64,000 nucleotides of DNA from Cutaneotrichosporon cavernicola (lineage: Eukaryota > Basidiomycota > Tremellomycetes > Trichosporonales > Trichosporonaceae): contig NC_083393.1 of assembly GCF_030864355.1 (NCBI RefSeq), positions 2,232,001 through 2,296,000 of the forward strand. The letters run 5' to 3'. Position numbers and translations under genes: made by a program. The notes under the pieces are model-generated. The model was given only the letters and a program-made list of their open reading frames with translations. It was not told where the DNA came from and did no database searches. Numbering within the stretch: position 1 is the stretch's first letter; the number at the start of each line of letters is the position of its first letter. Shown here piece by piece: positions 52,762 to 62,570 of the stretch.

Positions 52762-54133
52762 TGTAGGTCGGCGGCGTAGACGAGGCAGTTGGAATCAAGA
52801 CGAGAGAGAGGCAGACCTCGCGCGCACGGAGGACCAGAGATCCGGATAATGAGTGGCGTTGTGGTCAGCGATTCCGAGTCCAGTGAGTGACTGGGGAGTC
52901 TCGAAGAGGGTGCGCGGAGGAACCGGTCTGGACATACTGATGCCGCGACAACAGGAGATGTATCATGCTGAGACGATTCCGTTGCGCTGTAGACGCGCCG
53001 TGTGCCATGTTATAGTACTCGATGTTTGCCGTACTGAGACTGTACCTGGGACCCTGGGTCGCCGTGGTAGCTGACACTCCTTTCTATTGTAGTACCTGCA
53101 AACGGCATTGACAGCTGGAATTCACTAGGACGCGAAGACGATGTCGGGGTTCCGAATGATGTCGAGGTCCGGAACGATGTTCTTGCTACTTGGAGGCTGT
53201 CAAGGACGCGTCGACACCCGCAGCGAAAGGTTGCGGGGTGGCCTTCTCCAGCTCTTCCCATGGCGAAACATGTTGCCCCCGCGTCACAGCTGCAACATTC
53301 AGTTTCAGTACCTGAACCGATGCTACATTCAGGCTGAATCTCATACGATAAGCTCAGTGGTGCCTGAGGACGTTGTGTTTACTTGGTTTGAGGAGCATGC
53401 CGAGCGGACGTTGTAGCTGTTGGGGACGGAGATGACTCGGAGACTGGCAAGTGGAGGAGTGGATGGATCACAACGTGGATGACGGGCGGGTATCCGCGCT
53501 GCTCGTTATTGGAATAGGATTTACAGGGACTAGGAGTTGATATTGGCACCATTTCAATCAAACTAATCGGGTAATATTAATCAGTCCTGCTCAGACTATC
53601 AGGTTGATGAAATCTTGAGATCTTGAGAGTTGGTTTCATCAACTTGAATTGAACTTGAGAGCCGCTGGTTTGTGTCATCAAAGGTCATTACCACCCAAGA
53701 ACCTTCTCACCCCTCCACTTACTCACCTGCATTACCTCTTGTGTTCCGCACTGATGCTCACAGTGTCGAGAGATGAACAGCGCAGGTAATCCTGAAATCG
53801 AGCACGTCGTGCGTTGAACGGGCCAACTTGGCAATTATTAAGGATGGATACTGTAGGACAGGTAAACAACACGAGAGCATCGCGGTGGGTAGCGTTGTTT
53901 TGCCACCTTGGGATACGATGTGATTTTGTTGATTTCATCACGTTTGACAACAAGACCAAAAACACTCACCTTCCTCGCACCACAATCTATCAACCACAAC
54001 CCTTGCTTCAGCTACATATACAACCAACTCGCCCTCACTCCACCTACAATCCTCTTCATCACCCTCAGCACATACACAATCCACGATAACACAGTGAGCC
54101 CCGCAGATTAGTCAAGACATCATCTGACCTCAG
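52762..54133. other. 1.37-kb intergenic region
   Basis: Shared upstream region of the glycosyltransferase (minus) and the orphan gene (plus). It becomes A/T-rich after about 53,540, with repeated TTGAGA/TTGAACTTG sequences near 53,610-53,660. A 40-nt intron-like segment (54094-54133) ends directly at the ATG of the next gene. Confidence 0.4.
54094..54133 (+). other. Possible 5'UTR intron ending at the start codon
   Basis: Donor GTGAGC at 54094, branch-like CTGAC at 54124 and acceptor CAG at 54131-54133, immediately followed by ATG 54134. It would be spliced from the leader without affecting the protein. Confidence 0.4.
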
Positions 54134-55324
54134 ATGGCACGCGCCAAGGTTCCAGCTAAGCCGTGCGAGGGTACCCGCCGCTCTGCGAGACTGAGCGGGA
54201 AGAAGGCCACGCCTCCTCCTCCTAGACCCGACAGGCACCGCCACTCGCGCCGACCTTCATCTCCTCACTCGCCTCGTCTTGCGACACAGCCTGATTCCCA
54301 CCCTGACTCATCCAGCATCGACGAGCCGCCACCTCCCACACCTTCCGCAATCGAAACCAATACCTTTGAACAGACTCATCGTCAGCTGCCACGCCGTTCC
54401 TCGTCGGGAAACCCGCTCCTACCTGAGGCAGCGACCTGCCCGAAGCCTACTACGCCGACCATGCCCCGTCTTCCGGTGTCCCCCATGCCAGCGTTTATTC
54501 ATTGGCCAGGCCCGCAGGACGTTCATTACAAACGTCAGAGCATCTCACCCGAGGTGCTTTCGGACTCGGACAACGAGATGGAGGTCGACGTCAGCGAGAT
54601 GGAGGACGACGACAGCAGCGACCGGGAGGACGAAGTCGCCGACAGCTCTGTCGGCGACTTGGAGGAGACCAACCTCCCTGAAGCGGGTGTCCCAGCTGCG
54701 GGCGATATCACGGTCAACGACACCCCGACCGGTGACTTGCCCAACCCGTCCGTCTCTCCTCCTACCGAAACTGAGATCCCTTTGACTTTTGAAGTCGTTG
54801 ACGACACACGTCCTCCTCTGACTCCGACCAGCGGTTTGCCCAACCCGTCGGGCTCCTCCCCTGCCGAGGCTGATATCCCGTTTACCTTTCAAGCCGTTGA
54901 CGACACATACGCTACTCGTCCGGTCTCGCGGCCACCTCCCAGCGCTCCTCGCGCCCCGTTCTTCCGCAGGAAGGTGACACTGTCACTGTTCGCCGGCAAG
55001 AAGCGCGCAGCCTCGCGTCTTTCCCAGAAGGCCGAAGCCAACATGGACCTCTTCAAGAAGATCAAGCGCGGTGCCGACGTTGTCGTCTGCCGGGCATTGC
55101 CCATTGTCCGCGCAGTTGCCTGTGGCGCCGCTGTCCTCGCTGCTGGGGCTGCTGGGAAAGCTATGACATACCACCTTCTCAAGGGCACCCGGGTCACTGG
55201 CTTCGGCCTGGCCTGTTATGTGGCCGTGGCCAAGTGGCAGGACACGGCGTACCCCATGCCTGCTTACCCTATGTGTCAGCACATTATTGGCCTCGAGCAG
55301 ACCATGTCCACCTGGCTGCAGTAG
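54134..55324 (+). CDS. Orphan protein with internal 30-residue repeat and hydrophobic C-terminal region, 396 aa
   Basis: Intronless from ATG 54134 (MARAKVPAKPCEG). The N-terminus is basic (RRSARLSGKK) and the next 200 residues are Pro/Ser-rich with an acidic run (EVDVSEMEDDDSSDREDE). Two imperfect copies of a 30-residue unit follow: GDLPNPSVSPPTETEIPLTF-EVVDDT, then SGLPNPSGSSPAEADIPFTF-QAVDDT. The last 100 residues hold basic clusters (FFRRKVTLSL, KKIKRG) and a hydrophobic, Ala/Val-rich stretch (IVRAVACGAAVLAAGAAGKA) that may insert in a membrane. No family is recognised. Codon use looks like its neighbours. It ends 408 bp from the convergent thioesterase array. Confidence 0.55.
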   Translation: MARAKVPAKPCEGTRRSARLSGKKATPPPPRPDRHRHSRRPSSPHSPRLATQPDSHPDSSSIDEPPPPTPSAIETNTFEQTHRQLPRRSSSGNPLLPEAATCPKPTTPTMPRLPVSPMPAFIHWPGPQDVHYKRQSISPEVLSDSDNEMEVDVSEMEDDDSSDREDEVADSSVGDLEETNLPEAGVPAAGDITVNDTPTGDLPNPSVSPPTETEIPLTFEVVDDTRPPLTPTSGLPNPSGSSPAEADIPFTFQAVDDTYATRPVSRPPPSAPRAPFFRRKVTLSLFAGKKRAASRLSQKAEANMDLFKKIKRGADVVVCRALPIVRAVACGAAVLAAGAAGKAMTYHLLKGTRVTGFGLACYVAVAKWQDTAYPMPAYPMCQHIIGLEQTMSTWLQ

Positions 55325-55732
55325 ACTCGACTCGCACTTGTTGCCAGAACGACCTAGAAGCGCCATTCCTTCCTTCTCCACGAGATAATGACCGAACGAC
55401 TTTGACGACCATATACGAGCTTCACGATTTGTTACATACCACATCAACTCTGTACAGTGTTTGTGGAATCAGTTGAATCAACTAGCTCAATGCAACGCAT
55501 CATCTACCGCCTGTACTCCCCTTATTGTGTCAGTTCACAGTTTGACTTGAGAGGAGACTCCGGACGCCACGTTATACCCAGAAGGTGGCAGGCAGTTGGC
55601 AGTGCGACAGATAGGCCTTGCGGTTACCAAATAGACTGTCTACATACCAACCTTGTGACGGGTCCACGTGCAGTGCACGCAGTTACATACTGAAGCACAA
55701 TCTTTTCAACACGATTCTCGCATCCTCACCAG
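55325..55732. other. Intergenic region between convergent genes
   Basis: 408 bp of 3'-flanking sequence; no ORF, repeat or RNA gene is evident. Confidence 0.4.
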
Positions 55733-56365
55733 TCAGAGCTTGGCCTTGCCTAAATCGCGCCAAGTCTTGACCTGAGACCCCGAGACGAACCGCCTCCCGG
55801 TCTCCCAATCACTCAGCTCGCCTCGGAGATTACACAGCGATCCACCCAGATGCTCGATGGTGACGGCGAGTTTGGCCTTTGTTCCTCTGGTGTCAGTCAT
55901 TGGGTTATGTTCTGTTTGCGAGTTCGGCGACCTTCTCGCTCTTTTTCTCTCTCTCTCTCTCCGGAGACTCACGCAGGACAAGCATTATAATAAGCCAAAT
56001 CTAGGGTCAACGTAACCCCCGTCAACATCGGCAACCCCCAAAAGTCCTCCGTGGCAAGCATGGCAAGCGAGGCCGAATTGACGGTATCAATAAGTGTGGC
56101 GGCTGCCCCACCATGCAGCTGGTCGAGGGGGTTACACATGTCTGGCAAGTCAGCCACCCTCTCTTAAGAACATACCTTGAGTTATGATGACACTGTACAC
56201 GCTCGCCCACCCTTCGGGGGCCAAGTTCCTTCCGCCGCGTTTATTGAGGGGCGGGATGGGATCCATCATCTCGGGAACGGGGGCTGCGTGCAGGTCGCGC
56301 GCGAAACGCACCATGCGCAATAGGTTTAGAGCCGTCGTGGCAGCTTCCGGGGTGAAGGGGATCAT
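55733..56365 (-). CDS. Hotdog acyl-CoA thioesterase, THEM2/ACOT13-like, copy A, 170 aa, PTS1-like AKL end
   Basis: Hydrolyses acyl-CoA in the hotdog-fold PaaI/THEM2 family. Start at 56365 (MIPFTPEAATTAL). Introns at 56142-56175 (phase 1) and 55887-55972 (phase 2) give 171 codons with the stop. The active-site segment DMCNPLDQLHGGAAATLIDT contains the Asn, the HGG turn and the catalytic Asp known from human THEM2. It ends GKAKL; AKL is a PTS1-type tripeptide, so a peroxisomal location is predicted. It is the last of three tandem paralogs with the same intron positions and phases. The cognate acyl chain is unknown. Confidence 0.82.
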
Positions 56366-56612
56366 GGTGAGTGGGGATCCACATCTTGATCAGCTTATCA
56401 GGCTGTAGATGTATAGGAGGGAACCTGGAGCGGTGTGAACTGTAATCTACACTACACCTTGCTCCGTCGGTACACTCTTACGTTCCTATGGCAAGATGTC
56501 GGGACACGACGACGGTTGTCATCATCTCGCATCGCTTTTTCATGTCAGACTTATTTCATTCTGGCGTATGGATAAATCACCGACGAATCGAATTACACCC
56601 TGCCCACCTTGA
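56366..56612 (-). promoter_or_regulatory. Spacer between thioesterases A and B
   Basis: 247 bp, presumably the promoter of copy A and terminator of copy B. No clear motif. Confidence 0.35.
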
Positions 56613-57351
56613 CTACATCTTGGATTTGGTCTTGGATTTCGGGCGCATATCACGCCAAGTCTTGACATGCGTTCCGGACGCATAAGGCTTGCCCGTGTCC
56701 CAGTCGGTCAACTCGCCACGCATGTTGGCCAGCGATCCACCGACGTGCTCGACCGTGCACGTGAGCTTCATCTTCGTGCCCCTGGGGTTATTTCTCCTCC
56801 CAATGCAACTTACAGAGGAGCAGCATTGTAATACGTCATGTCAAGCGAAACAGTCACACCAGAGATCATGGGGTATCCCCAGAAACTCTCTGTCGCAAGT
56901 AAGGCGAGAGTCGCAGATGTCACTGTGTCTACTAATGTTGCAGCTGCGCCGCCGTGTAGGTTGCGCATGTGGTTGCACATGTCTAGGTCAGCCCAGTTCT
57001 CAGTCTGCAAGTCTGCCACCACCACATCACCCTCTCCTTGCTCTTGTTCAGGCGCCACCACATCACCCTCTCCTTGCTCTTGTTCAGGCGCCACCAACCA
57101 CGCCTCTGCCCTTCTCTCCCCACCAGGCCCCGACGTGCCGGCCAAGACTCACCCTCCCCAACTAAGACCGAGTATACGGCCTTCCAGCCCTCTGTAGGGA
57201 CTGTGCGTCCGCCGCGAGCGTTTAGGGGTGGGAGAGGATCCATTGCTACCGCGACGGGGGCGCGGTGGACACTGGTCGCGAACCCGACGTTGTACAGGAT
57301 ACCGAGGGAGCGCTGGACATCGTCGGCAGTGAAGGGGATCATTCCTTGCAT
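56613..57351 (-). CDS. Hotdog acyl-CoA thioesterase, THEM2-like, copy B, 178 aa, SKM end
   Basis: Start at 57351 (MQGMIPFTADDVQ). Introns at 56983-57152 (170 nt, phase 1) and 56782-56813 (32 nt, phase 2); exons total 179 codons with the stop. Active-site block DMCNHMRNLHGGAAATLVDT. Compared with copies A and C it has a longer tail (RPKSKTKSKM) ending SKM, a non-canonical but recorded PTS1-type tripeptide. The first intron contains a 36-bp minisatellite. Residues differ from A and C across the whole length, so the duplication is not recent. The role is presumably in peroxisomal fatty-acyl or dicarboxyl-CoA turnover. Confidence 0.82.
57019..57090 (-). repeat. 36-bp tandem repeat in thioesterase B intron 1
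   Basis: Two adjacent 36-bp copies (57019-57054 and 57055-57090), each containing CTCTCCTTGCTCTTGTTCAG, with a short partial third. The repeated frame is open on the minus strand in phase with exon 2, but the 170-nt intron is not a multiple of three. Confidence 0.75.
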
Positions 57352-57563
57352 CGTGGCCGTTGGTAGGGTATGGTTGTGTGTGGCGGAAGAGCTTGAATGG
57401 GAGTGTAGGAGTGTTGAGAATGCTAAAGTCGTTTGATCAGAGTGGATGCTGATGTGAGCTCGGTCCTGTACTGTTGGTTGTGGAGGTTTAGATTGCCGAC
57501 TGCCGACATGCCAGCTCGGCGATCGCCGACGTCTATAATCTGCATGACACCATCTACAATCTG
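57352..57563 (-). promoter_or_regulatory. Spacer between thioesterases B and C
   Basis: 212 bp. It contains an 8-bp direct repeat GCCGAC(T/A)-type near 57494-57530 (GCCGACTGCCGACATG, then CGATCGCCGACG). Confidence 0.35.
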
Positions 57564-58322
57564 CTACAACTTGGAACGGAGGTCGCGCCACGTCTTGACG
57601 TGCGTGCCCGAAGCATAGCGCTTACCCGTCTCCCAGTCTGTGAGGTCGGCGCGGAGGTTGCCGAGCGAGCCTCCCATGTGTTCGATCGTCACGGTGAGCT
57701 TAGCCTTGGTCCCGCTAGTGTCAGCGGCGCACCCCGAGCTCCCTTTCCCCTTTCCCCCACACTGGCCACACTCACACAGGGCACGCATTGTAGTACGTCA
57801 CGTCAAGGGCAATAGATACGCCGGAGAGCATGGGGATGCCCCAAAAGCCCTCGGTGGCCAGGATCGCGCTCGATGCGCTGCTAACTGTGTCGATGAGCGT
57901 GGCCGCTGCGCCGCCGTGGAGGTTTCCGAGGGGATTGCACATGTCTGATGTGAGCGGGGGGGGGTGGGGGGGAAGGGGGAGGGGGAAGGGGGAGGGGAAA
58001 GGGGGAGGGTTGGAAGGGGGGGGGGATGGGGGGAAGGGGTGGGGATGAGGGGAGAGAAGGTTCGGCGCCATCGAGTTGAGCACGCCATCCTCACATCCCA
58101 GCCCAGTCCCTCTTCGTACTCACCCTCCGTCACGACCACACTGTACACCGACCGCCAACCTTCTGGCCCGACGGTCCGGCCACCACGCTTGTTAATGGGC
58201 GGAATGGGGTCCATCACCTCGGGCTTGGGGGCGTGGTGCAACGATGGCGCAAAGGGCACGCGGTGCAGGAATCCAAGGGCCATGGTGGCTGCCTCGCCGT
58301 CGAATGGGACCATGTCGGGCAT
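57564..58322 (-). CDS. Hotdog acyl-CoA thioesterase, THEM2-like, copy C, 172 aa, canonical SKL end
   Basis: Start at 58322 (MPDMVPFDGEAATM). Introns at 57945-58123 (179 nt, phase 1, with long G/C homopolymer-like runs) and 57715-57775 (phase 2); 173 codons with the stop. Active-site block DMCNPLGNLHGGAAATLIDT, then GFWGIPMLSGVSIALDVTYYNACP. The protein ends RDLRSKL; SKL is the classic PTS1. It is closer to copy A than to copy B in the active-site and tail regions. The first gene in the direction of transcription, it is preceded by a G-rich direct repeat. Confidence 0.85.
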
Positions 58323-58889
58323 CGTGGTGGGTGGGTGGGGGGTGGAAGGGGGAGGGGGTGAGGGTGCGTGGGTGAGGGTGGAGGGTGCAGAGGGTGGTGT
58401 GGGAGGGTGCAGAGGGTGGTGATGGGAGGGTCTAGAGGCTGGGTGGTGGAGAAGAGATGTAGGCGTGGGGAAGAGAGAATAAGTTGGCTCTGCACAAGAA
58501 GATGTAAAGAATAAGAGATCCAGTGGAGAAGTGTTGATTAAAGTCGAGCGAAATCCAACAAGGACGCGCCCACCGGCCTGGTAATAGCCGACGCGTCAAC
58601 CCATCACCGTGCCCTTGGCGTCAGCGGCCACCGACAAGTCCGAGGGGATGTAGTATGCATACCAGCACTCGATGTGTCCTGCAGTTCGTGTTGACCTCTG
58701 TGCTGGCGCCCTTGATACATGACGGTCAGACGACTGAGGCTTATAACTGCGGCGTGGAGGGCACAACCGTCGTCAGGTAGCAATAGGTTTCACATAACAA
58801 GCATTCTATTCACCTATGTTATCTACAGTTCTCTTGATACCTTCCGATACACTTAACATGCCATTCTCCAATCTCCGCTCATTCACGTA
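58323..58889 (-). promoter_or_regulatory. Upstream region of thioesterase C, G-rich with direct repeat
   Basis: 567 bp between thioesterase C and bleomycin hydrolase. Near 58330-58430 it is a run of GGTGG/GGAGGG sequence with a 22-bp direct repeat (GAGGGTGCAGAGGGTGGTG at 58381 and 58403). On the coding strand this is a C-rich leader. Confidence 0.45.
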
Positions 58890-60627
58890 CTACGCCAACG
58901 CACCCATCGGGTCCCAGGGCTCAAACTCGACAGGCTCCTGCTCGAGCACAGCCGCCCACTTCTTGTCGACGATCGAGCGCGGCACAACGACCTGGTACAC
59001 GTACTGCCGGAACCAGTCTGCGCTCATCATCCACCATCCCTTCTCGCCGCTCGTGTCGCTCCAAGAGTTCTCGACCTTGTATCGCACCGGCCGCCCATCC
59101 TTGCCGACATGTACGGCAGTGATGACCATGGCGTGCGTGGCCGCAGACTCGCCCGAGACGAGTCTCTGCGCCTTGTCCATGCCATACTCGAACCCGTATG
59201 CGGTGGGGATGTCGTAAATCGCAGTGTCCATGATACCCTTGGTACCGTTGCTGAACTTGCCAACGTCGCATCCGTAGAATAACGGCGTGTTGGCCTTGAT
59301 ACCCGCAATCACCGCGTCTTCAAGCACCTCAATCGGCGCATTGACGTACTTGACCCGACCGGCCTCGAGGACGTTGCCGAGTCGCTTGACGGTGTAGTGC
59401 CGCTCGTACTCGTTGCGCGGGTCGTTGATGAGCGAGAAGCTGTCCTTGGGGTCCATGTTCTTGCGGATGCAGAACTTTGCGTAAAACTCCTTTGGCGTGC
59501 CGCTCCACGAGTGGTAGTTCTTGTCCGCGTCGTAGTACTCCCATGTAAACTTCTCGTCGGGGTGTGGCGGCGTACCCAGCGTCGTGCAGAGCGTGCGGTA
59601 CACCTCGCGCATGTACTTTGCCTTCATTGCGCGGAGGGTCTCGAGGGACGCAGCCTCGCCGTCCTTCGGGCGCGCCGCGGCGCGGATTGCAAACGCGTAC
59701 TCGCGCAGCTTGGCGGTTAAGAGCCAGCCCATGCGCGAACTCGAGGTTGCGCTGAAACCGTCCGGGTACAGCGTCTGCGGGACGACGCCGTACTTGGCCA
59801 CGAGGTTGTAGGCCATGTCCCACTGGCCTCCGTCGCCGACTGGCGCCGAGTTCAGGAACGACACCAGGCGACCCTCGAGCGGCTCGTCGACGAGCTCGAT
59901 CATGTTCCTGGGGTCAGCTTGGCTCGGAGGGAGGTATGGACGGCTGGCAGAAACTAATCTGGCCTACAGGCTTGTGGACCCAGTGGACCGCTACTCGCCA
60001 CTCGCGACCATGGATGCCACTCACTCAAGATAGTAATTGGCCTTCTCCATCTTGTCGTGGAAGAACAGGTAGTTCTGGGAGAGCTGGAACGCGCCAAGTT
60101 TGGCCGTCTCGATCACATTGTACCGGAGCACATTGGCTTTCGTCAGCCCATCCACTACGGCACTCACTCGTCGCGAAGAGCCAGCAACGACCGCTGCTCG
60201 CCTGGTTCGTCACTGGGCCAGGGTAGTCGCCCTTGTCATTGACGCCCTTGAGGTTGACGTTGAAGATCTTCCCGTCAGAGGCCTCGGCCGCCCGGTTCTT
60301 GAGCGACACGATCGGGTCAGACGACCCGAGTACTAGGCGCGCGAGCTTGAACGTCGGGTCCTGGAGTTAGGGCGGCAAACTGGGGGGTGGGGGGGCGGGG
60401 GAGAAGGGGGAGGGAAGGGGAGGGGGGGGAAGGCCTCCACGCACATTCTCGAGGTCCTTATCCCAGCCCGCGACGGTGCCGAGACTAAGACTCGCATCCA
60501 TCGCCTCGGGGAGGTCGGGGAGCTTGGCATCGCGCTTGGAAGCGTTGAGGTTGTCGAGATACGCGGCCTTCTCGTCGAGGTCGCGAGTCATGGTGGTGTG
60601 TGTGGGCTTGGAGGACGCGGAGCCCAT
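58890..60627 (-). CDS. LAP3: Bleomycin hydrolase / cysteine aminopeptidase (Lap3/Gal6), 501 aa
   Basis: Papain-fold C1B peptidase that self-assembles into a hexamer and trims peptides; in yeast it also hydrolyses homocysteine thiolactone. Start at 60627 (MGSASSKPTHTT); MTRDLDEKAA at 60591 is a possible shorter start, as yeast also makes two forms. Introns: 60361-60444 (G-rich), 60137-60167 (31 nt) and 59908-60024; 502 codons with the stop. The catalytic triad is complete: Cys in SSGRCWLFAT, His in AATHAMVITAV and Asn in KVENSWSD. The MGSxxSK start could be N-myristoylated, which would be unusual for this enzyme. Confidence 0.94.
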
Positions 60628-61329
60628 GATGCGTACTTGTATAGAACAGGAACGGCTAGCGTGAACAGGTCTAGGTGGTCAGGTGAGGTGTGAGATGTAT
60701 GAGACCAAGAGCTAGTTATGTGGACCAGGTGACGAACGTCGCGTTGCCACCCGCGTGTGACGATGACGGATACCGGACTTGACCGTCAAGTCCCCGATCG
60801 TTATTGGTCAACCCTCAATCTATGATCGACCAGGCTCATTCCTCCTCACCCGCGTCAGCCACCTCCGTAACGCTCGTCAAGCCCTCATCCCGCACAGAAG
60901 AGGGGGACGTACACTCTGCGCCCAGTGTGCCTAGAGCGCCCAACGTGCTAACGTGCTTACAGTCGGCGGACCGCGGACGGTGGATGGCGGTCAGCTTCGC
61001 TTCGATGAGAGGAATGCACACTCGCGAGCTCCGCCGCGTGCCGGGCGTTATCGTTTACCTTGTCCTGCGACATAACGAACCAGTAACCGGCTGGCGATAG
61101 CACGGAGGCACTTGCTGATCCACCTCGACTCCACAGAGACGGGCGGCTTGCTCCCAGATACTCTCGCGCCCGTGATTGCCGGCCAGGATAGGGGCTGGGA
61201 CACCGGGAAGCACGGGCACGGTGACTTGGGAAGCTCCAAGCCGTCACATTCAAGCACAGCTGTCATGGTCGTCAAGGGCAAAAGCAAACTCGCTCTCTGG
61301 AGAGCAGAACGGAAGAAGATAAAAGATAT
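60628..61329. other. 702-bp region with overlapping short ORFs, no call
   Basis: Both strands carry frames of 60-118 codons (for example 60822-61100 plus and 61266-61048 minus), overlapping each other. None shows a domain or consistent intron structure. Part should be the bleomycin hydrolase promoter. Confidence 0.35.
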
Positions 61330-61427
61330 ACACCGTAAGGGAGTCGAACCCCTGCCGCGTCGAATCTTCAGATCAGAAGACCTGTTTGAATGGCAACGAC
61401 GCATGATACCGTTTCACCAACGGTGTA
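61330..61427 (-). tRNA. tRNA-Gly(GCC) with 27-nt intron
   Basis: Folds completely: acceptor ACACCGT / ACGGTGT with discriminator A; D stem GTGA/TCAT; anticodon stem CGTCG/CGACG with loop TTGCCAT; T arm AGGGG-TTCGACT-CCCTT. The anticodon GCC reads Gly codons GGC/GGU. An intron at 61365-61391 follows position 37, the canonical site, and contains a TCTTC/GAAGA hairpin. A TTTT Pol III stop lies just downstream (61324-61327 on the plus strand as AAAA). The first base pair is A-U rather than the G-C usual for tRNA-Gly; without it the match to fungal tRNA-Gly(GCC) is close. Confidence 0.88.
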
Positions 61428-61792
61428 GTTCTTATTATTCTTCTTCATTATCCCAGGAACATTAAATACTTACAAAGGATGTTGAGACGTAAATACGGCT
61501 GAATGGGTGCCACATCCAACATGAGGCCAAACATCCTCGACTCCAAGTTGGCCTATGACCGACATACCCCAGGAACCTGTCTCAGAAATCAGGTTACCAA
61601 GCTGTCGTAACTTGTCCTTGGCACCAACGTTCTGGGGATACTCGTTAGAGTCTTGGAAGCTCTGCCGGGCCACGGCCACGGCCGTCTTGCTGGTGAATGT
61701 GTCGCTGAATCGAACCCTCGTCTTGAACGCCGCCTCTCTTCTTTCTATTGAATTTCCACCCAATACAACAGTGAATAACCGAATAACCTCAA
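61428..61792. other. Intergenic region upstream of tRNA
   Basis: 365 bp; TAAG/TTATT-rich just 5' of the tRNA on its strand, typical of Pol III upstream flanks. No other feature is seen. Confidence 0.4.
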
Positions 61793-62215
61793 CTAACACC
61801 CGCCCCAAGCCTCCTCAATCACGTAGTTGCAGTTCGGGCACGTACGCTTCTGGTCGAAAATGACGCTGTTGTCAGCTCCTATAGTTTGGGTTACTCACGC
61901 AATACACCCGATGGGACAGAAACAGATACCGATCATCAGTCCGATTGCGCCGGGACGCGACTTCTCCTCGTGCGGCTGACCAGTGACGGGGCAGATTTGG
62001 GCGCTGATGAGCTGGACCGGCTGCATGGTTCCGATTGGTTCCTGGGGGACGGATTTCATCGATGTCGAGCCGTACGAGGGCGCGTGGGCGCCCAGGTGCT
62101 GGGTGTCGGCTGGGACGTGGGTGGGGTCCCAGCCGCCATTTCCGTTGGACACTAGGTAAGCGGAGTTAGAGCGGAGGAGCATACCGTAGATGGGCCTCTG
62201 GGACATGTTGGACAT
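61793..62215 (-). CDS. Small BRI3/LITAF-like membrane protein, copy 1, 129 aa
   Basis: Start at 62215 (MSNMSQRPIYG). One 33-nt intron (61866-61898, phase 2). After a hydrophilic N-terminus come QICPVTGQPHEEKSRPG, a hydrophobic hairpin (AIGLMIGICFCPIGCIAVIF) and DQKRTCPNCNYVIEEAWGGC. The order Cys-Pro knuckle, hydrophobic segment, CPNC knuckle resembles BRI3 and LITAF proteins, which sit on endosome/lysosome membranes, but the first knuckle here has a single Cys. Family assignment is tentative. The gene and its neighbour (copy 2) share the intron position, phase and C-terminal EAWGGC. Confidence 0.65.
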
Positions 62216-62570
62216 GGTGGGGTGGGGTGGGTGGGTAGGAAAGAAGAAAGACGAGTTGGGAGATGAGATGAGCGAGAAGGGATAGATTCTCAACTTATTC
62301 CGCGGTATATAATAATACTCATACGGCGAGCGAGGCGGTGCTTCCATAACCGTGTTAATAGTGTATCTCGTTGTCACATGAGGTGGTGCCTACACCGCAA
62401 AACGCTGTAGCATTCCTACCCGAACGGAATTGCCATTTTTCATAAACCGCGCCGAGTTCATAATATTCGGGTCCACACAACTGCTTTACGAGGTTGGCTC
62501 TGGTAGAAAGTATCCCTGTTTCATCATACATGCAACCGTGCCGTCGCCACTCACACGGCTACATTAGCAT
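62216..62570 (-). promoter_or_regulatory. Spacer between the two BRI3-like genes
   Basis: 355 bp; A/T-rich near 62,290-62,350 (TATATAATAATAC about 90 bp upstream of copy 1's ATG), a plausible TATA region for copy 1. Confidence 0.45.

Noticed and set aside
60822..61266. Overlapping short ORFs on both strands between bleomycin hydrolase and the tRNA
   Set aside because: None has a domain, and joining them by introns gave no convincing product.
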